The notes beneath the pieces are model-generated. The model worked only from the letters and a program-made list of their open reading frames with translations, was not told the origin of the DNA and ran no database searches. From Xiphophorus maculatus (taxonomy: Eukaryota > Chordata > Actinopteri > Cyprinodontiformes > Poeciliidae), in contig NC_036445.1 in the NCBI RefSeq assembly GCF_002775205.1, positions 28,631,953 through 28,695,952 of the forward strand: a stretch of 64,000 bases of DNA, given 5' to 3'. The translations under genes were made by a program, and so were the position numbers. Positions 45,076 to 59,500 of this stretch are shown in pieces. The number at the start of each line of letters is the position of its first letter. The first letter of the stretch is position 1.

Positions 45076-46631
45076 CGAAATCTAGTCCCTAGGGGGTGAA
45101 AGAGGTCGACCAACAGAAGATGGCGTCAGGCAGCTCTGTGGATTAGGTAAGTCTCAGCTGTCTGGATCTTCCTGCACAGCACACAGAGCCGGAACAAAAG
45201 CCTGGCTGTGGGCACACAAAGGAGAAATACACACACAGACAGAGAGTGCCATTGACTGTCTCTGGCTCAGTGGGATGTTCCTGAAAAGCATATTTGCTGG
45301 AAAAGAGGAAAATCTGAAGGTGAACAGAGTTCATCCTGCATTTATTATTTGATAGCTTAAAATTCTAAACATATTGGTAACAGTTTCAATGTACCTATAA
45401 TAACATGTGTACTCTGTTGTGCCTGCAAAAGTCAAACATTTTCAACAGTTTTCAAAAAAAAAAAAAAAAACTCAAAACTTTAGGCCATGTATGTTAGCAA
45501 GAACTTCTGAAATACAATAGTGTGGGAAATCTTCTGATGAGTTCCTCCACATTAACCAAATTTAAAAAATGCCTAAACATCCAGAAAAAAATCTGGTTGG
45601 TAGAGGAGGTGAACCAAATGCAGATGCGGATGCGCTTTGGTAAATCCAAAGCCCATCTACTGCATGTCTTTATCTTCTCTCTCCACCTTATTGCCTCTCA
45701 AAATACTTTTCAACATTCTTAAGCTGCGTATTTTTGCAAAGTCCTCGTGTCTTTTTAAAAATAAAGCCCAAAATGAATCACCACCAAAGCTGAGTGGCCC
45801 TACTACAAAATATGAAAAGGTTTCTCTGCCCCTCAAAAGTGAACATCCTTCCTACGCCCCAGAAAATGTTCACAGACGTGGCCAGATTGGCCAGAGAAAC
45901 TGTGAGAGTAGTAATATGACTGTATGTCAGTACTGGGCAACTGCTAACTAAAATGTTAGTTACACTAATCCCAAAACACTAATCATGAACATCAGCTATG
46001 CAAACATTGAGACACTACACCAACACAGTATTTAATGAAAGCTAATGCTAGCGCACTAACTTCATTTCAATTTATATCTGCCTTTGATACCACCAATTTA
46101 ATTTTGACATAATTTACATATTCTGTAATGCCCTTAGATAACTATATGTATGTTTATATCTGGTTCGCTTATGTCAGTGTTTTATTTTGTTCCTTTATCT
46201 TGTTTGAAATAAAGTCATTTGCAGGTAAAAGAGAGGCAACGGAACTGCATTTTCAAAGTTAGCAATAGCGCACTATTAGCGCATTAGCAAATTAGCGGGA
46301 AGTGTGCCCACCTTGGAGAGCAATTGAGCTAGCATTTTTCCTGGAAAGGCCTGGGAGACCCCTGTTTATCCTCCAGGGGCCCAGCTGCCGACTTGTCTCA
46401 AACTCCCGTGTGTGGAAAACATTGTCGCATTTCATGCCTTATTTACTGCCTGTGGCTGATTCTGTTAAGGTGTTTCGGAAGGTTTAGCTGACCTGCATTA
46501 TATTTCTCTGCCGGCAGAGAGAAGTTATTTTAAACTCTTCTTCTCTAGCTAATTATCGTGTTACTCCAGTTGGTTAAGCAGCCTTTTCCTGGTAGTCCCC
46601 AGACTGACAGCAGCTGGTGTAATGTTTTAAC

Positions 46632-46919
46632 CTACCGTAATCTTCTTTGTTTGAATTCAATCGCTTTTTGATTGTATAATCGTGTTTGAAGTTTTGACAT
46701 TGTTAAATTAGAAATCTCGTCCAGGAATTTGAACATTTCCTCAGGCTCAAAGGTCAGTCCGATGGCGGCTGAGTTTCCTGGCTCTATCTCTTTGTATCCA
46801 TATTTAACATCACCACAGGTCATCTGATAACCCACTGCCCAGGCAGCTAAAAATAGGGCTGGATTTTTATGAAGTTTGTTTGACTTTCCTGTTAAAAAAG
46901 GGTACAGGCTTTTCCTCAT
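46632..46919 (-). other. Unassigned 95-codon open frame
   Basis: Starts MRKSLYPFLTGKSNK and includes LFLAAWAVGYQMTCGDVKYG and TFEPEEMFKFLDEI, ending FKQRRLR before a TAG. Codon composition looks protein-like despite AT-rich surroundings. I do not recognise it. A transposon or retroelement fragment is the likeliest source; a lone short gene is less likely because no promoter or partner exon was seen. Confidence 0.25.
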
Positions 46920-48364
46920 GGGACGTTGACCTGATATCTAACCTTTGTACTAAATTCTGAACAGAAAGGGGGAAAAAATGCAGACCTTAAATGGTTACAT
47001 GATATGTGGAGCGTGCATACTTACAAAGAGAAAGGTTATATCATTCGAATGTAGGTTTTCCATTTCTCCCTTTCATTCCATTCGGGTTTTTGCTCAATCC
47101 GGTCCCTCAGATCCTTTCAGGTAATGTTACATCACCAAACAATTAAACAAGAGGACATAAAAACGACAGTGGTCACATTTTAAATATAATATCTCAAACA
47201 GAAAGCTGGAACTGAACATATTTTTGGTCTAATGAACAGAAGCAGTAGGAAATGCACTTTGTACAGTGATTTTCTTAGTTTTACACAATGCTCTACTTGG
47301 CATTTGCTCAGTATTAGGTAATGAATTCCAAAAAGTCATGCTGCATTGGAGAATGTTGGAGATTAAAAATAAAACAAAATTCCCCTTCTATTCCTGCTTC
47401 TGATTGAGTCTTCTCCAGCAAGAAAGCCTCTCATTTCAATACCATCCCCGCAGGACGTTTTACCATCAGCAGTTAATTTTACAGACGCGGTATTTGACAA
47501 CTGTTATTCACCATTTGTTTCACATGTCTCACATGGGGCAGTGCATGAAAGAAATAGCTGCCATTTCTGGCACTAATCTTTATTAGATTAGGAAGAAGGC
47601 GAACAGAGCCACCTAGTGGTAAAAATATAGAAAACCCTGTATGAATTGTCCATTTGACAAAGGGGACATTTTAAAATAAAGGTAAAGAAAATAACCCAAA
47701 TATCTTTCTGGGGATATATTCATTTGAAAATAAAAATGTATATTTCTGTGTAACTCAAACCACTTCCATTCATAATGGAGTTTCCCAATGTACAAGCTAC
47801 CTTATACTGTAAAGGTTTTTTTTCTCGAGATCCAATAAAAATGTGCTTGTCCCACTATATCCTCTGCATATATTTGGTGCATTCTCTCCGTTTTGATTCT
47901 AGCTGTTTTTATTGCAGCTGAGTGACTTCTCAAAAACGGCTCAGTCAAATTTTGGGTTTATTAGAGCACAACATAGAACTTTCTCTGAATTAACTCGAAC
48001 AGAAAAAACGTTGTTTTCATCTTAGTTATTTTTTTTTATTATAGTTTTTTTTTATCCTTTTACTCTGAACGGTTCTGTATTTGAACAGACCCTACGTTGA
48101 CCTGTAGATGCACAGGCGTTTTTTTCTGTTGTTGTTGTTTTTAAATGAATGTGACCCTGGGTGAGCCACTACTTCAGCTTGTCAAAATTTCTCAAAGAAA
48201 AATGTGTTTTATAGAATCTGTCTTTGGTGTACAAACAAATACAGATGTTTTTCTGAACTGTGATGGTTTTGTCAACATTCTCTACCTCTATCTCAGCATG
48301 CTAGATGTGCTTTTAGAATATGCACTGTCTACATCCCTAAGGTTTCATGTTTTTTTAAGGGTTT

Positions 48365-48540
48365 ATTGGCTCTAGTGGCCTTTATTTGATAGTGAATTGA
48401 CAGGAAAGTGGATAATGAGAGAAGGGGGAAGACATGGGGCAGGGGTCACCAGGTCAGGAATCGAACCGGCGACAGCCCTGTCGAAAACTAAGGCCTCTAT
48501 ATGCGGGTTGTGCTTAACCGCTGCACCACCACAGCACCTT
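48365..48540 (-). mobile_element. tRNA-derived SINE-like element
   Basis: Contains GGAATCGAACCGGCGACA, a tRNA box-B-like segment, ending with CCGCTGCACCACCACAGCAC. This tRNA-like head is read on the minus strand. The left part (GGCCTTTATTTGATAGTGAA) matches the body of a common fish SINE as I recall it. Confidence 0.55.
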
Positions 48541-49068
48541 CATGTTTTAATGTAAGACACTTAAACCTAGAAACACAATTGCAGCATTGGGCAAAGGTAA
48601 ACTGCTGTTGCAAATTTCTGCTATTTTATTCAATTTAACTACATGTAAAACATTTTCTGTGCTTCACTGAATTAAAATTACTGTATTTAAAAGAGATCAA
48701 AATGAGGGTATATCTTTTTTAAAAATTTTTTTATAGAGTTCAACCCAGGCTCCTTGTCCTTTTCCCTATAAAGATCTAGGATTTCAGAAAGTGCTTCATT
48801 TTCTCTCTTTGCCCCGTCTGGCCAGACACACATATTTTCAGTTTTAGTTTGTTTACTCTGGATAGGGTTGTCCTATTGAGAAGAGAGACCTCTTTTGAAG
48901 GGATAGACTTAGTCAGGATAGCAACAACACAGTTCAAATCCAACAATCGCACAAAAAAGTAGTAAATTATATTGCTGGCCTAGAAACATGTGCAGTTTGT
49001 CAACACTCCAGAGGTCTTTGGGCAGGTCTTTAAATTTAAAGACCCAATTTAGGAGGAAGCTAGAATTA

Positions 49069-49101
49069 AACCCACAACTTTCAGACCGCAAGTTGTGGGT
49101 T
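49069..49101. repeat. Perfect 12-bp inverted repeat
   Basis: AACCCACAACTT and AAGTTGTGGGTT with a 9-nt loop. Confidence 0.8.
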
Positions 49102-50425
49102 CAACTTGCAATCTCTTTCCACTCAGAGATATTTTCTTTATCCTACTGTCATAATCATATTGCTATTATATTGTTGCCCTTATAAAATTTTCATGACCTA
49201 TTAAGAGACCTAAGTGTATATTCTTTATGCTGCCTCATATTCACTTTTCAACCATAATTTTTTAGATAACTCTTAAGCAGAAGAGAAGACATGAATTAAT
49301 TAGGATAGTAATCTGATCTTGAATTGAAAAGTCCAAACGCTGTTGTCTGTTTTCTCTGCAAAATATCTAAATAAAAAACAAGAGCTTTTTCTCGCACCAT
49401 TTTATAGGTATCTGTGTGATGGAGACCAGGGGTCCCATCCCTAATAAATGATGATTGATATTATATTGTGTTGAATTTATTTGCAGGCCAAATGCGTTTT
49501 GTTTCAGTTCTTTATGTCAGTTACATTGTGACATTTAGTTGAACGTTCTTTTTGGGTAGGGAGACTGGCCATCTTTCCTGTTCACAGATAATGTGGGAGA
49601 AAATGTCAGTTTGTTCCAGATTTCTATTGGTTTAATTTGCTCTGAGGCGTTAAGTTAAATTTATTCTTTGATTGATCTTAGTTCAGGCCCTAATGATTTG
49701 CATGCATGTAAATATTTATTGGTACCATGTATTGTTTTGTGTTAGGTTCGTGTAAATAATTATTTCCATCTACCTGAATTGCCTAGGCTCTTCTACCTAC
49801 AAGATGCTTTGCAAATACAACACATTTCATAATATTTATGCTGATATTATCTATTAAGAAACTGTAACTGCTTGTGTTACATGTTATGCTTTTCTAAATT
49901 TCCGTCAAGTATATCCTTTTTTTTTTACCCTAAAGGAGAAAACTGTATGAAAGGAAGCTAGCATTATATTAAAAAGCCTTAATATAATCAGCCATGATTA
50001 GTTTGCAAAGTACTACCACTATACTAATGCGGTTTATAACAAATGTTCGATGTAGTCTCTTCGTTTGACTGTATGTGTCGGGGATATTGTCTTTATTTTA
50101 CTGTTTTGTCTATTCAAGAGAAAAAACTAATAACATAACTGACCACTGTCTTTGAACTACTCTTTTTTTTAATGTACTGACGGCAGTTTAGCCCTTACAT
50201 ACCATCGAGAACTAAATGCATATGAACTAAGACGAAGTCTACGCCTTGGTTAGAACCAACGCTTTGAAGCTCGACGGTGTTCCTTTCTGCAGAATTGCTC
50301 CTGTGGCAATTTTCGAGGCTACTCCGATCCAAATTGAACACATTTCCTGTTTGTGCTGGAGCTCCAAGCAGCGGAGCGGCTGCATGTGCACTTATCAACA
50401 CTAACAGAAGAAGCTCGGTAGAGTT

Positions 50426-50436
50426 AAGATGGCGGC
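50426..50436 (+). promoter_or_regulatory. ubr5: YY1 motif at the ubr5 promoter/5' UTR
   Basis: AAGATGGCGGC, the full YY1 consensus in the sense orientation, about 140 nt upstream of the ubr5 ATG. This placement is typical just downstream of the start site in TATA-less housekeeping promoters. Confidence 0.6.
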
Positions 50437-50576
50437 ATGTGGGTGAGGAGGCAGGGATCCAAACTCTTGGTTTTTCGCAATTAAACGATTCCTATGAACG
50501 CACACACGCACAGCATTCGAAGGAATAACAGTTTCCACGCCGTTCACGCATCTGTGTGTGATTTTGGACTGACTCC

Positions 50577-53500
50577 ATGACATCTATTCACTTCGTTGTT
50601 CACCCGTTGCCGGGGACCGAGGATCAGCTCAATGACAGGTATTTTGTTGCAGTACACGAACAAGAACAAATTAAGTCACTCTTTATGGGCTGGTTGCGTT
50701 AAAGTGCACTCTGCGTTGTGTTCGCCGCCGGTGTTGATACTGTCATGTGTTTGCTTTTGGGTTTGAGCGATTCAAATGTGAGCCCTTTGGGATGATAGAA
50801 GGCCCGGCATTTTGAGCAGTCCTCGTTAGCTAGCTGCTAGCTGTGAAACGCTAGCAGGACGTTTCTTGGTTCTTTGGACGGATTGGCTCGCACTCAAAGT
50901 TGAGATAGACAATGCGGGTTGGGGGATGGGGGCAAGAGGGGGGGAAATGTTGGACTTTTAACACAACCATTTTTAAAATGTCCACGCTTTTGGCATAAAT
51001 TACGTGTATCCACTTGGGGCATGAGTATTAATTTGTTTTGCAGGCGTTCGGGGGATTATTATGATCAATGAAGCAGCTAACGCCTGCTAACTGTTAGTTA
51101 GCCACGAATGCTAGCTGGCTAGGTTTTCTCAGCCACGCGCATAACAAAGGCAAATATTCTTACTTCAGAGTCTTTGGTTCATTTTTTTGTTCTCATCTTG
51201 TAACTTAGTTGCACATTTTCTCACTAATATTTGAGGAAAAATTACTTCATCTTTTGTTGCTAACGTTGCGCACTGAGATGCATATCTAAAATCTGCGGCG
51301 AAGCAGAGCTAGCAACATTACATTTACATGAATCCTATCGACTTTATAACGATGTAGAGCCCAGGGTTTCAAACTGCGTTTTAAAAATGATATCTGAGCA
51401 CACAGTCGAGTCACATTTATTTTAAATACCGGCTTCGTTTTAAAGGCGAAGTTCCTCAATAACACGGTGCTGTTACATATTCTGTCCTCTGACTCTTACT
51501 AGTTTGTTTTTTACATATGTAAAACAAAAAAAACAACGTCATGAATCAGTAGTATTGGCGTTAAAGCGATCCTAGAATTTGGGTGAACTCGGTGTAGTTC
51601 GACTCAACATGTGATTTATGTTGGCTCTATTTATACTATCCTTCGAGATCGAACTGATTAATGAGCTGTTCCACTTAGAGACAAAGAGGTGAGAAGTCAC
51701 CGTTTTGCTTTTTTAAAAATGTTATGTTAACACATTGACCTTGAGATTAAAGGCTAGATTAAAGCAGAGTTTTGCATTTTAACTGGGTTTCAGTCTGACA
51801 GGAAAGATCAGTTTACTCTGCCGGAGCAATCTTTGGTGAGAACAGCCACAGAAGTGTATTGGTGACATTGGTGACATGGACCACTGGTTTCCTAAAGAGG
51901 GCATGGCAGTTCCATCCCTCGTGTCTGTCACCATGTGCTGTTAAGAAATCACCCCCTCCTCCTCACTCCTCCAGTCTTTCTCATAGCTATCGCTGAACTT
52001 CCGGTTGTCAAATCAAGTAGGTGGGCCTCCATCTGAAATAAGAAGGGATTGGTCCAGTTGAGCCGTTTGCTGTAAACATCTGGTCCGACTTCCTCAGCCA
52101 GATGTCTTTTTTTTTTTTTTTTTTTTTTGACACGCTGCTGTTTTGTTTTTAGTGTCCCTGTTGCAGAAGGTGGAGCTGGATACATCGAAGTGTAATCACA
52201 ATATCTTTATTGCAGAAGACTGCGTGGACGCACCGTTTGGGGGGCTTCCTGCCCTGTACCGCCTTCACGTTTTATAGATTTTGATGACATAGATGCTGCA
52301 GCTTGCTATATGGAATTTTCCAATCCGGTTCCAGTGTGTACCAAGTTGGTGGTTCTCCACTGGGTCGGAGGAAAGAAGCTGTTTTCATGAGGAGCTTGGG
52401 GGGTGGCTCACGGGGAACCAATCAAAACTCCAGAGTTTCTGTTTCATTCCAAATCTAAAAGCATAAAAACAGTTCAACAAGAATAAAATGTGAGATTGGT
52501 GTCGGGATAAAAGAAGCAGACTGTCTCTCATCTCAAAAAAGAAAGAAAAAAAAAAAAGTCACTCATCCTGAAGTTTTAAGTAGGTCAGTTTGCCGCTGCG
52601 CTCACAGCTGATTTATTTTCCACTGAATTTATAAACGTTATTCCTGACTCGGTTCTCTTCAGACTGGTGTTTTTTTTTAATTTTTTTAGTTAATTTTTTA
52701 CTTTACCATGTGGTTTCAATAAATACTGCTTCATAAGCTGCGTTTAATTCCTATGTTCCAACTTCTGGTGTGGATGAGAGGTCAGCTGATCAGGATTGAG
52801 AGGCGTTCACAAGCATCTCTGGTCATATAAATTGCCGTTAATAGATTAAGTTGGCAGGATCTGCCAAATAGCCTCTATTTGCAGAATTAAAAAATTAATT
52901 ACCGGTAATCTTTTAATTTTTACCTCGCTCTCTTCTGCAGTCACAATCCCACAAAAAAAAAAAAATCATTCTCTAATACAAAAATGCCATTACAGAGAAG
53001 AAAGGTTTGAAATCAGAATTTCTTTATTGTCATTGTGCCAGAAATGTCCAAAATATAAACTCTAGAAGGAAGTGCAAATAAATAAGTGTATATAGTAGAA
53101 ACACACAAACAAACTGGTTGTTTAAAAAAAGGAAAGAAAGAAAGAAGTTGCAGCCAGACTTGCAGCTGTACGCCTGAACGGTTCACAATAATTGCAATTG
53201 ATTATATTATAAAACAAACGCTGCTGCTTTTATTGATGACCTCGTCAGACCAGTTTGTGAAAATATAGCTGTGACTGTTTTGGAGTCTTTTCAGAGTTTA
53301 CTGAAAAACTCTGTGATAATCACATTAAACTGCGATTGCATTGGACAAACATTATAATAATTGTCTTTTTCCATCCTGTACAGTTAATGTGCCATTTACA
53401 ATGATGACTGATTTGAGCCGTTTGCTCCTGGATCCCTGCAGTAATTTGGGCTGATGCATGCTCATTGTACGCATTACTTTGAGAGGAAAAACTTCCTTTT

Positions 53501-56500
53501 AATAATTTAATTTTACTTACGGCATAAGAAATGAATACTAACACACAGCTTGTAATTTGAAAGCATAAATCTGCTTTTAATTTGCTGCCTACTGACGTAG
53601 TTTTGAGTAACGTTCTTCGAAAACCTGCTTCCCGCACGACTGAAGTATCGTAACATTTGTGTGGATTCATTTAAAAGAAGTGCAAGTTTACAAGTAAAAC
53701 TGAAGTAAAACACAAGTTCTGCCTTTCATCCAATGAAGCGTTTTGGTGTGTCTGAGATGACTGACTGAGTAAAGCTGCCTTCCAGGAAGATTAGGAGGAT
53801 TGTTGTGACTCACCTGAAAAGAACTGGTCAAACATTTGGGTGGATGTTTAAAAAAAACCCAAACATCCATGTAATCCTGGTTATGAACGGAGCAGTAAAT
53901 ATAATTTCCTTAATACTCTTAGATTCCAAATGACCCTAAACAGATCAACACTTGTTTGTCCTTCAATTGAAAAGTTTTGAAGCGGAAGACGAGATGTTGT
54001 GACGTTATCGAAGTTGGAGGTCTTGATGGTGATGATGTTTACATTTCCTTTTTCTATCTTACTGAACATTGTGGCTAAAAAATGAAATATTTCTTCTGTC
54101 TTATTGCCATGACTACACAACAAAGTTATAATAGTTTTGGGTTTTTCATTACCGTACACTGGTCAACAGACAAAAAACTTGTCTGGGTTTTTTCAGCTGT
54201 CTTAGGGTCATTTTGATGAGCTGAATCCAAAAATCACATTGGTTTTGCTCAATCAGGTCAACTTTCTGAACTATGGAGCAACACGAGCATCAAAATGCAG
54301 GACTTGTTTCCACAAATGGATCAAGTTCCTGAGAATCTGGGATCAATGAGCGATGAGCAGGAGGAGAGATTCAAGTTTGTAACATTTTAATTAATAAAAC
54401 TCTGTTAGAAAACAATTTTTTTTCTCCTAAAACCTTTTTTGGATGGGAAACATTAATGGAAATTAACTGATAATATCACAAAAATGTCATCAATTTAGTC
54501 AGAAGATGGGATTTCTCTACATCAACTTAGAATAAAAACCTGACCTGATTGAGAAAAATGGACGGCAGTTTTGGATTCGGCGCTGCAAAAATATTCCTAG
54601 TTCAGTTGGAAAAAAAAACAGACAACTTCCAAAAAATATTCTTTTGTAACCCAGTGTTACAAATGAAATTTAGTTTTATTTTTGTTACATCTGCAGCTTC
54701 AGTATGTTTTAGCTCGTTTTACAAATGGACAATATAGTTCCAGTTGGTTCTAGTTTTTCCCCATCAGCTACTGTTTTTATTTATGTCAGTTAACAACAAA
54801 TGTTTTCTCAGTTTCCGTTGTTTCGTTTTAGTAACGACCTCGCCACAGATAACATAGGAAGTTAGGACTGCTCAGGGTGCATTGAATGTTGGCTAATATA
54901 TTCCACTTGTAATGAACATGAATTTTTCATGCTAATGTAATATTTAGCCAGTTGGACAGTCTCACCGCAGCAGATGCTCACACCGGACTCTAACGACATT
55001 GCCCGAAACGTTAAAAGGTCACAGAGGGATGGAAGCTCAGATGAGAACAAGAGGAAATGAAAACAGACTCGTATTAACAACTGATATTGCAATATTTGCC
55101 AATATTATCCCCACTGGAAGATTTCCTAATATTACTCAACCCAACATGCTCTGGAGTCTCATATGAAACAGAAAATGTTAGCTTTTCATATTTGCTTTGG
55201 GGAGCAAAACCACGACTTAAAAATTCCAAGGCAGATTTGACTCGGTTTGGTTTGCACTTTGTTAGGAGCTGCATGTTTAACCGTGACACTTTGTATTTTT
55301 ATCCCCCCGCAACAGAAACTCGAATCCAACCTGTGAAAAGCTGATATGTACTTCGTGTTTGTTGCTTTGGAGGAAGTGAGTGAACTAAGCTGTTGTTCTC
55401 TGAAGGCTGCTTCATGCAGAGCTGCAACAAGCACAAGTCACCTCGACCTCAGAGTGAAAGGAAAGGACGGTCAAAACCAGGGAATCTGTTGAGTCTTTAT
55501 AGAAACGGGCCGTTGTGTTTTCCAAGGATTTTTTTCCCTTGATAATTTTGGTTGCGAGCTTCTTTCAGAAAACACTTAAAATTGTGATAAAGAAACTTTT
55601 TTGTCATTTCTGTCTGCTTTCTGAAAGAAAAACGTAACAATCCAGCATCATAATCTGCCTCTTGTAATCTGAGTCCTGTGTTGGTGCTACATGGGTCTGA
55701 CATAACAAATTTTACATGGGTGATAAATTGTCCCACAAGTTATTTCTGTAAACGATAATGTTGTTTCGAGACCATTTCCAAGTAATGTAATAGTAATTGC
55801 ATAATAATGGAAGAACACATTCTTAAAATTCAATAAACTTTAAATTCTAATGAACATTTAACACTGGAACCGGAAGATGTTTTAAGTATCCAAAATAAAT
55901 AATCAAAACAACAAATAAAATGAATCTTGAAGTCTCTGCTAACACAACCGTCCTTCGTAAAAAAGGGGTAGTTGAGACCAGAAATCTTGTCAAGACTTTT
56001 ATCATCCAGTTTTTGGTAGAAAAAAAGAAAACCAATAAAATCCTACAAATGGAAAGCATTGGGCTTGTTTTATTTCATCATGCAATAAATTGATTTACTG
56101 CTTATTTCCACAGACTAGAACTTTAGTTTTATAAGTGTCTTAGTAATGTTGAACTTCGCATGATGAAATCAGTTGTATTTTGCCAATATTTTCCATACAG
56201 CGTTTTTCATAATTATGTTTCTGTTACTCTCTGTTAGCATTTGAATCTTGTTGAACTTGATCGGAGTTGATGTGGGCATCCATCCACCACGGCAAATTTA
56301 GAAATCCTAAATTTGGATTTCAGCTGCTAGAGATGACGATAATAATAATGGTTAACAAAAAATTTTTATGTATATATTTTATATACATATTTTTTGCTTT
56401 TTAAGCATCACAACTGTGCTCTTATTTTGTAAAGTCAGCTGTCTGATGTGGACTTCCACCTGTTTTGAAGGCTGAACCCCGGACAATTGTTGTTGTTTTT

Positions 56501-59500
56501 CAAATCAGTGAAACTAAAGATGGCGGAGTACAGATTTTTAAACCTGGAAAAAAATCGTCTGGGAAACGAACAAAATTATAACAGCATGACCAAAAAAAAA
56601 AAAGCCCCAAAGAAAAACAAATGTCTTGTGTGGGAATGCTTCAAATTTTAAGATAAAAATACATTGTTTGTTTAAATGCTAAAATGATTAGGAAAAAGTT
56701 TATATGCACCATTGCCACCAGGGTAGTTCTACCTGAATGTGTGTGTGTATAAAATGTCAAGAGATTTTCTTCATGTACCGTGCAGATTAAAATATTTCCA
56801 TATGGAATTTTGAGGTGAAAACGAAATTGAGACAGAAGTTATAAACTCCTCAAATAACATTCCTCAAAACCCGTCCGTAGCGGAAAGTGTAAACATTCCA
56901 GCGCAAGAATGTCTAAACGTTAATAAAAGCGAAGAGTGAAGCAGTCACTCCTTTTACATACTTGATCTTCAGAATCACATTTCCCTGTCAGTTATTATTC
57001 TAGTGTGTCCTTTTAATACTCTGCTATTTATATGTTGTCTCTGTCATAGAAAATGGTTTATTTTTACTGGTCCATTGCTTCTCTGGTGCCTAAGAAGAGA
57101 GATTGAGATACTTTCGATTTATTAGGGGATAATGAGTGAGAGATCACCCAACAGCGAAGCTCCTAAAAGTCTTCATGGATCTCCTAACAACTCTCCGGAC
57201 AATTTGAAGTTCATAAAGCTGACAGGAAGTGTAGAAAAATAAAAGGGGGGGAGGAATATTTCTCAGGACAAGATGGTAAAGAAAGCCATGGCCTGTTATC
57301 CTGGGTAGAGCGGAGTGCAGTGGGTTTAACTGCAGAAAGAAGAGCAGCTATTGGCTTCCAGTTCTTTAATAAAAACATAAACATGTCAGCTGAGCCCTTC
57401 GTCAGCCTGCAGCTGGTAAAACAATGTGGTAGATCAGGATATGACTAAAGAATTGCACACATTTGCCAAACTCCAAGGAAGGACGACTACTTTTTTTTAG
57501 TCTCATTTATTTTCTGAACATTTTTATCATTATTATTTTTAATTGTTTGCTTTGTGTTGATATATTTTGTGTATTCCGCCCAGGCTTCGGGAAGTCTCAG
57601 AGAAACTCAATAAATACAGCTACAACAGGTGAGTTGAGTCAAATTTCAATTTAGAGATGCAAAAATTTGATAGTATCTGTATCTGTTCACTCTAATTGTA
57701 TGTCTTGTGCTCTGAGCGACGTCATGTTTTATTATTTAATACAATATATCTAGAATTCCTAATTGCACTTTGTAAACCATTTAAAAGGTTTGGTGCAGTT
57801 TATTTTTTTATGTTTGACCAAAATGGCCAACCTTTATTTATTATTTTTTTTTACCTTGGCTGTTATGCTTCTAATTACACTGACTGCACAAATTAAAGTT
57901 GTATTTTTTTCCCCATGTTTGACCAAGGTATTGTGAAACTATTTGGTGCACTTTAGTTTACTGTTCTGGTACAGAGTACGAAACTTAATTCAGTACCATT
58001 TGAAACCTTTTTTTTTTTTTTTCTTCTTCTTTTTTTTTTACTGAATTACAAATTTATGTCTTTTTTTTAAGCGTTTTGAATTAATTCAGCTGTTTTTCTG
58101 CATCAGATTGGTTTCTACAGATACTAAACCTCACATATCGGTATTGGAAATGAAAAAGCAGATCGATACATCCCTATTTAAACTGATACTATTTGCTTAC
58201 TTTAAATAGTTTTGGATAGGGAACATTATTCCTTTGATTCTTAATTGTTTTGTTTTCATTGCAGTCACCCACATCTTAGTCTGCTGGAGCAGGCCACCCT
58301 AAAGCAGTGTGTTGTTGGTCCGAACCACGCTGGTTTTCTCCTGGAGGTAAGCTTAGAAGACAGACTTCCCATTGGCATTTGGCAAATATTTGGATTGTGG
58401 TTTCAATTGAGCTTTGCAAATGTGTTTAAGTAACGTCTTGTACTGTTCACTAGTTGGACTAGAAGAAGACTGTTTAAATGCCTTCTGCATGAGACGCAGT
58501 AAATGCTTGATAAATGTCGGTAAATGTTTTAAGTGAGTGACCTTTACAGCTTTAAGTGTGCAGCACTGAGAGTCCTGAATGTGTTTTAGGATGGACGGGT
58601 TTGCAGAATCAGCTTCGCTGTTCAGCCCGATCGCCTGGAGCTCAGCAAACCGGATGGCGGTGATGGGTGAGAGACTTTGTTAGGTTCTATCCTGGAGACG
58701 ATTATATGGATATATAATATATATAATTATAATTTCACGTTTCTTCAATATGTTAATTTATTAGTTTCTGTTGTAGAATTAAACCTCTTTGCTAGGATGA
58801 TTTCCATCTAGCAGATAAATAGCCATTCCATTTGGAGCTGTGTGTTAAAGCTATCTGTTAGCATCTTTTTAAACAATGTTAAGCTTTTCTATTTGTGCAC
58901 TAAAACAAACACGGTTATATTTCAACTGTTTTCGGACTCAACTCAGGCTTCTACCTGAGAGTGTTTTTTATTTTGAAATATTTTCTTCTCTTGAAGCTTT
59001 TGAATTATTATTTTTTTACTAGCTGCTGTCTTTAGGGTTGACTGGTTATGCATTTGGCTGAATGTCTGCTACTGATGTCCTGCCAACAGAATATTTATTG
59101 GTTATTTCTTTTGAATTAGTTGGTTTTAAACTGTCACAGCCTTTCTGTGTTGCATGCTTGTGGTCTTGTGGGAAAGGGGGAAGGACAAAATATGACTGGG
59201 TGTCTTTGGCAGGTTGGGCTGCCTGATTTCTTCCGTAATTTAATATCTTTTATAAAAGTTTCATAAATACAGTCAGGATCTTAAAATCTAGTACAAAAGT
59301 GCTTTTTCTCTGTCTAATTTGATTCTTTACTCATATTCTATAGATTGTCAGGTAGTTTAAAAATTATTATTTTTTTGTTTAATTAGCAATTTAGTCTTCT
59401 TGCTACTACAAAACAAAATGTAGAGAATTAATGTTTTTTAGAGCAAGTGATTGAAGCAGATTATGATCCATCATAAAATAGGAGAAAGCAGTCGCAGCCC

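Larger units (their letters stand above)
43870..50200. other. Spacer between divergent klf10 and ubr5
   Basis: AT-rich. Holds a direct-repeat pair (44022-44165 and 44887-45075) around an old transposon piece (44425-44545), an unassigned minus-strand frame (46632-46919), a tRNA-SINE-like element (48365-48540) and a perfect hairpin (49069-49101). No further gene supported. In human, ODF1 sits near here; no ODF1-like frame was seen. Confidence 0.55.
50639..57583. other. ubr5 intron 1
   Basis: AT-rich. Seen: a 23-bp poly-T run (52107-52129), a reversed LINE tail (about 53005-53060, TTTCTTTATTGTCATTGTGC) and repeat family B copy 2 (55701-56116). No coding sequence supported. Confidence 0.6.
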
